Assembly (NCBI RefSeq): GCF_018863235.1
Contig: NZ_JAHKRS010000006.1
Coordinates: 171,440 to 235,439, forward strand
From: Pseudomaricurvus albidus
GTDB lineage: Bacteria > Pseudomonadota > Gammaproteobacteria > Pseudomonadales > Cellvibrionaceae
Direction: 5' to 3'
Length of the DNA stretch: 64,000 nt
Shown: piece by piece, positions 63,770 through 64,000 of the stretch
Numbering within the stretch: the first letter of the stretch is position 1
Layout of the letters: each line of letters begins with the position of its first letter
Program-made: the position numbers and the translations under genes
The notes under the pieces: generated by a model
Seen by the model: only the letters and a program-made list of their open reading frames with translations
Told to the model about the DNA's origin: nothing
The model's database searches: none

Positions 63770-64000
63770 AATTTTATATGGCCGATTCATACCTGTATAG
63801 CTATTTTATAACATAAGATAATCATGACTTATTTAGTGTTAGACTAATTGTTGTTCTGAATTTTCTCGAAGGCGGGGTACTGGGGATTTTCCCTCGTAAA
63901 CGGACATAAATCTCTACAGTCCCCGCGATTCCTGGCCTCTGAGAGGGGGTTACTTTGTATTTTTCTGTTTTTTCTGGATGTTTTGTTACTATCGATGCCT
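63770..64000. other. AT-rich end of the window
   Basis: About 230 bp upstream of the KfrA-like gene. It contains T-rich stretches and one GC-rich island (63872-63928). No frame or terminator is supported. Any promoter of the KfrA-like gene would lie here or within the palindrome. Confidence 0.35.

Noticed and set aside
1..64000. CRISPR arrays, insertion sequences, prophage or secretion clusters
   Set aside because: No regularly spaced repeats, transposase, integrase or phage structural genes were seen; the window is core chromosome except for its right end.

Overview
The window is a stretch of gammaproteobacterial chromosome of moderate GC content. Almost all of it is housekeeping and central-metabolism genes. 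Several arrangements resemble those of Pseudomonas, Marinobacter and other marine gammaproteobacteria: a siroheme sulfite reductase followed by a DUF934 gene, an AddB-like/AddA-like helicase-nuclease pair, aceA divergent from a LysR gene, and TetR-DUF1285 facing the ETF dehydrogenase genes. The exact genus cannot be read from the sequence. There is no rRNA, CRISPR array, insertion sequence or recognisable defence island. Only the last ~1.5 kb, with a KfrA-like gene and AT-rich flanks, looks like the edge of an accessory element.

Layout. 1-4.4 kb: the start of a cation/proton antiporter, sulfite reductase (cysI) with DUF934, a 38-aa membrane microprotein, a MarR regulator and two small envelope proteins. 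4.4-11.3 kb: metH, nfuA, a crotonase-family enzyme and DAHP synthase. 11.4-18.6 kb: a two-gene helicase/nuclease operon and two small proteins. 18.9-23 kb: rmuC, an AEC transporter, DUF2489 and trmA. 23.4-27.3 kb: a large membrane-anchored DUF6351 protein convergent with a PAS histidine kinase. 27.5-28.1 kb: tRNA-Val and tRNA-Asp, then a 28-aa highly acidic microprotein. 28.5-33 kb: a coiled-coil/zinc protein, a PLP desulfhydrase-like enzyme overlapping a cNMP-rhodanese fusion, and DUF1853. 33.1-41.6 kb: nadK, a phosphatase, glpG, DUF1315, DUF2797, pepN, a HEPN-like protein, and DUF488 with an ART-like protein. 41.7-46.7 kb: the glyoxylate shunt (aceA, LysR regulator, glcB). 47.2-50.6 kb: trmH, a candidate small RNA, a potassium-channel-like protein, TetR and DUF1285. 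50.6-54.8 kb: ETF-ubiquinone oxidoreductase divergent from etfBA, then DUF2788. 54.9-62 kb: a hybrid histidine kinase with a degenerate ATP site, msrPQ, xthA and prc. 62.4-64 kb: a 55-aa membrane peptide, the KfrA-like gene and its operator-like palindrome.

How the genes fit together. The crotonase-family enzyme, the ETF/ETF-QO electron-transfer chain and the glyoxylate enzymes together suggest growth on fatty acids or acetate. Sulfur and redox functions recur: sulfite reduction, methionine synthesis, Fe-S delivery, a desulfhydrase with a rhodanese sensor, and methionine sulfoxide repair in the periplasm. DNA and RNA maintenance is represented by the AddAB-like pair, rmuC, xthA, trmA and trmH.

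The strongest undescribed candidate is an apparent ~175-nt small RNA on the minus strand at about 47958-48134. It has four consecutive hairpins and an intrinsic terminator. In two stems, G-U wobbles fit only minus-strand transcription. A promoter-like sequence lies at the expected distance. Two of its loops carry the same UCCCCC sequence, and further stretches resemble anti-Shine-Dalgarno sequence, so it may act on ribosome binding sites.
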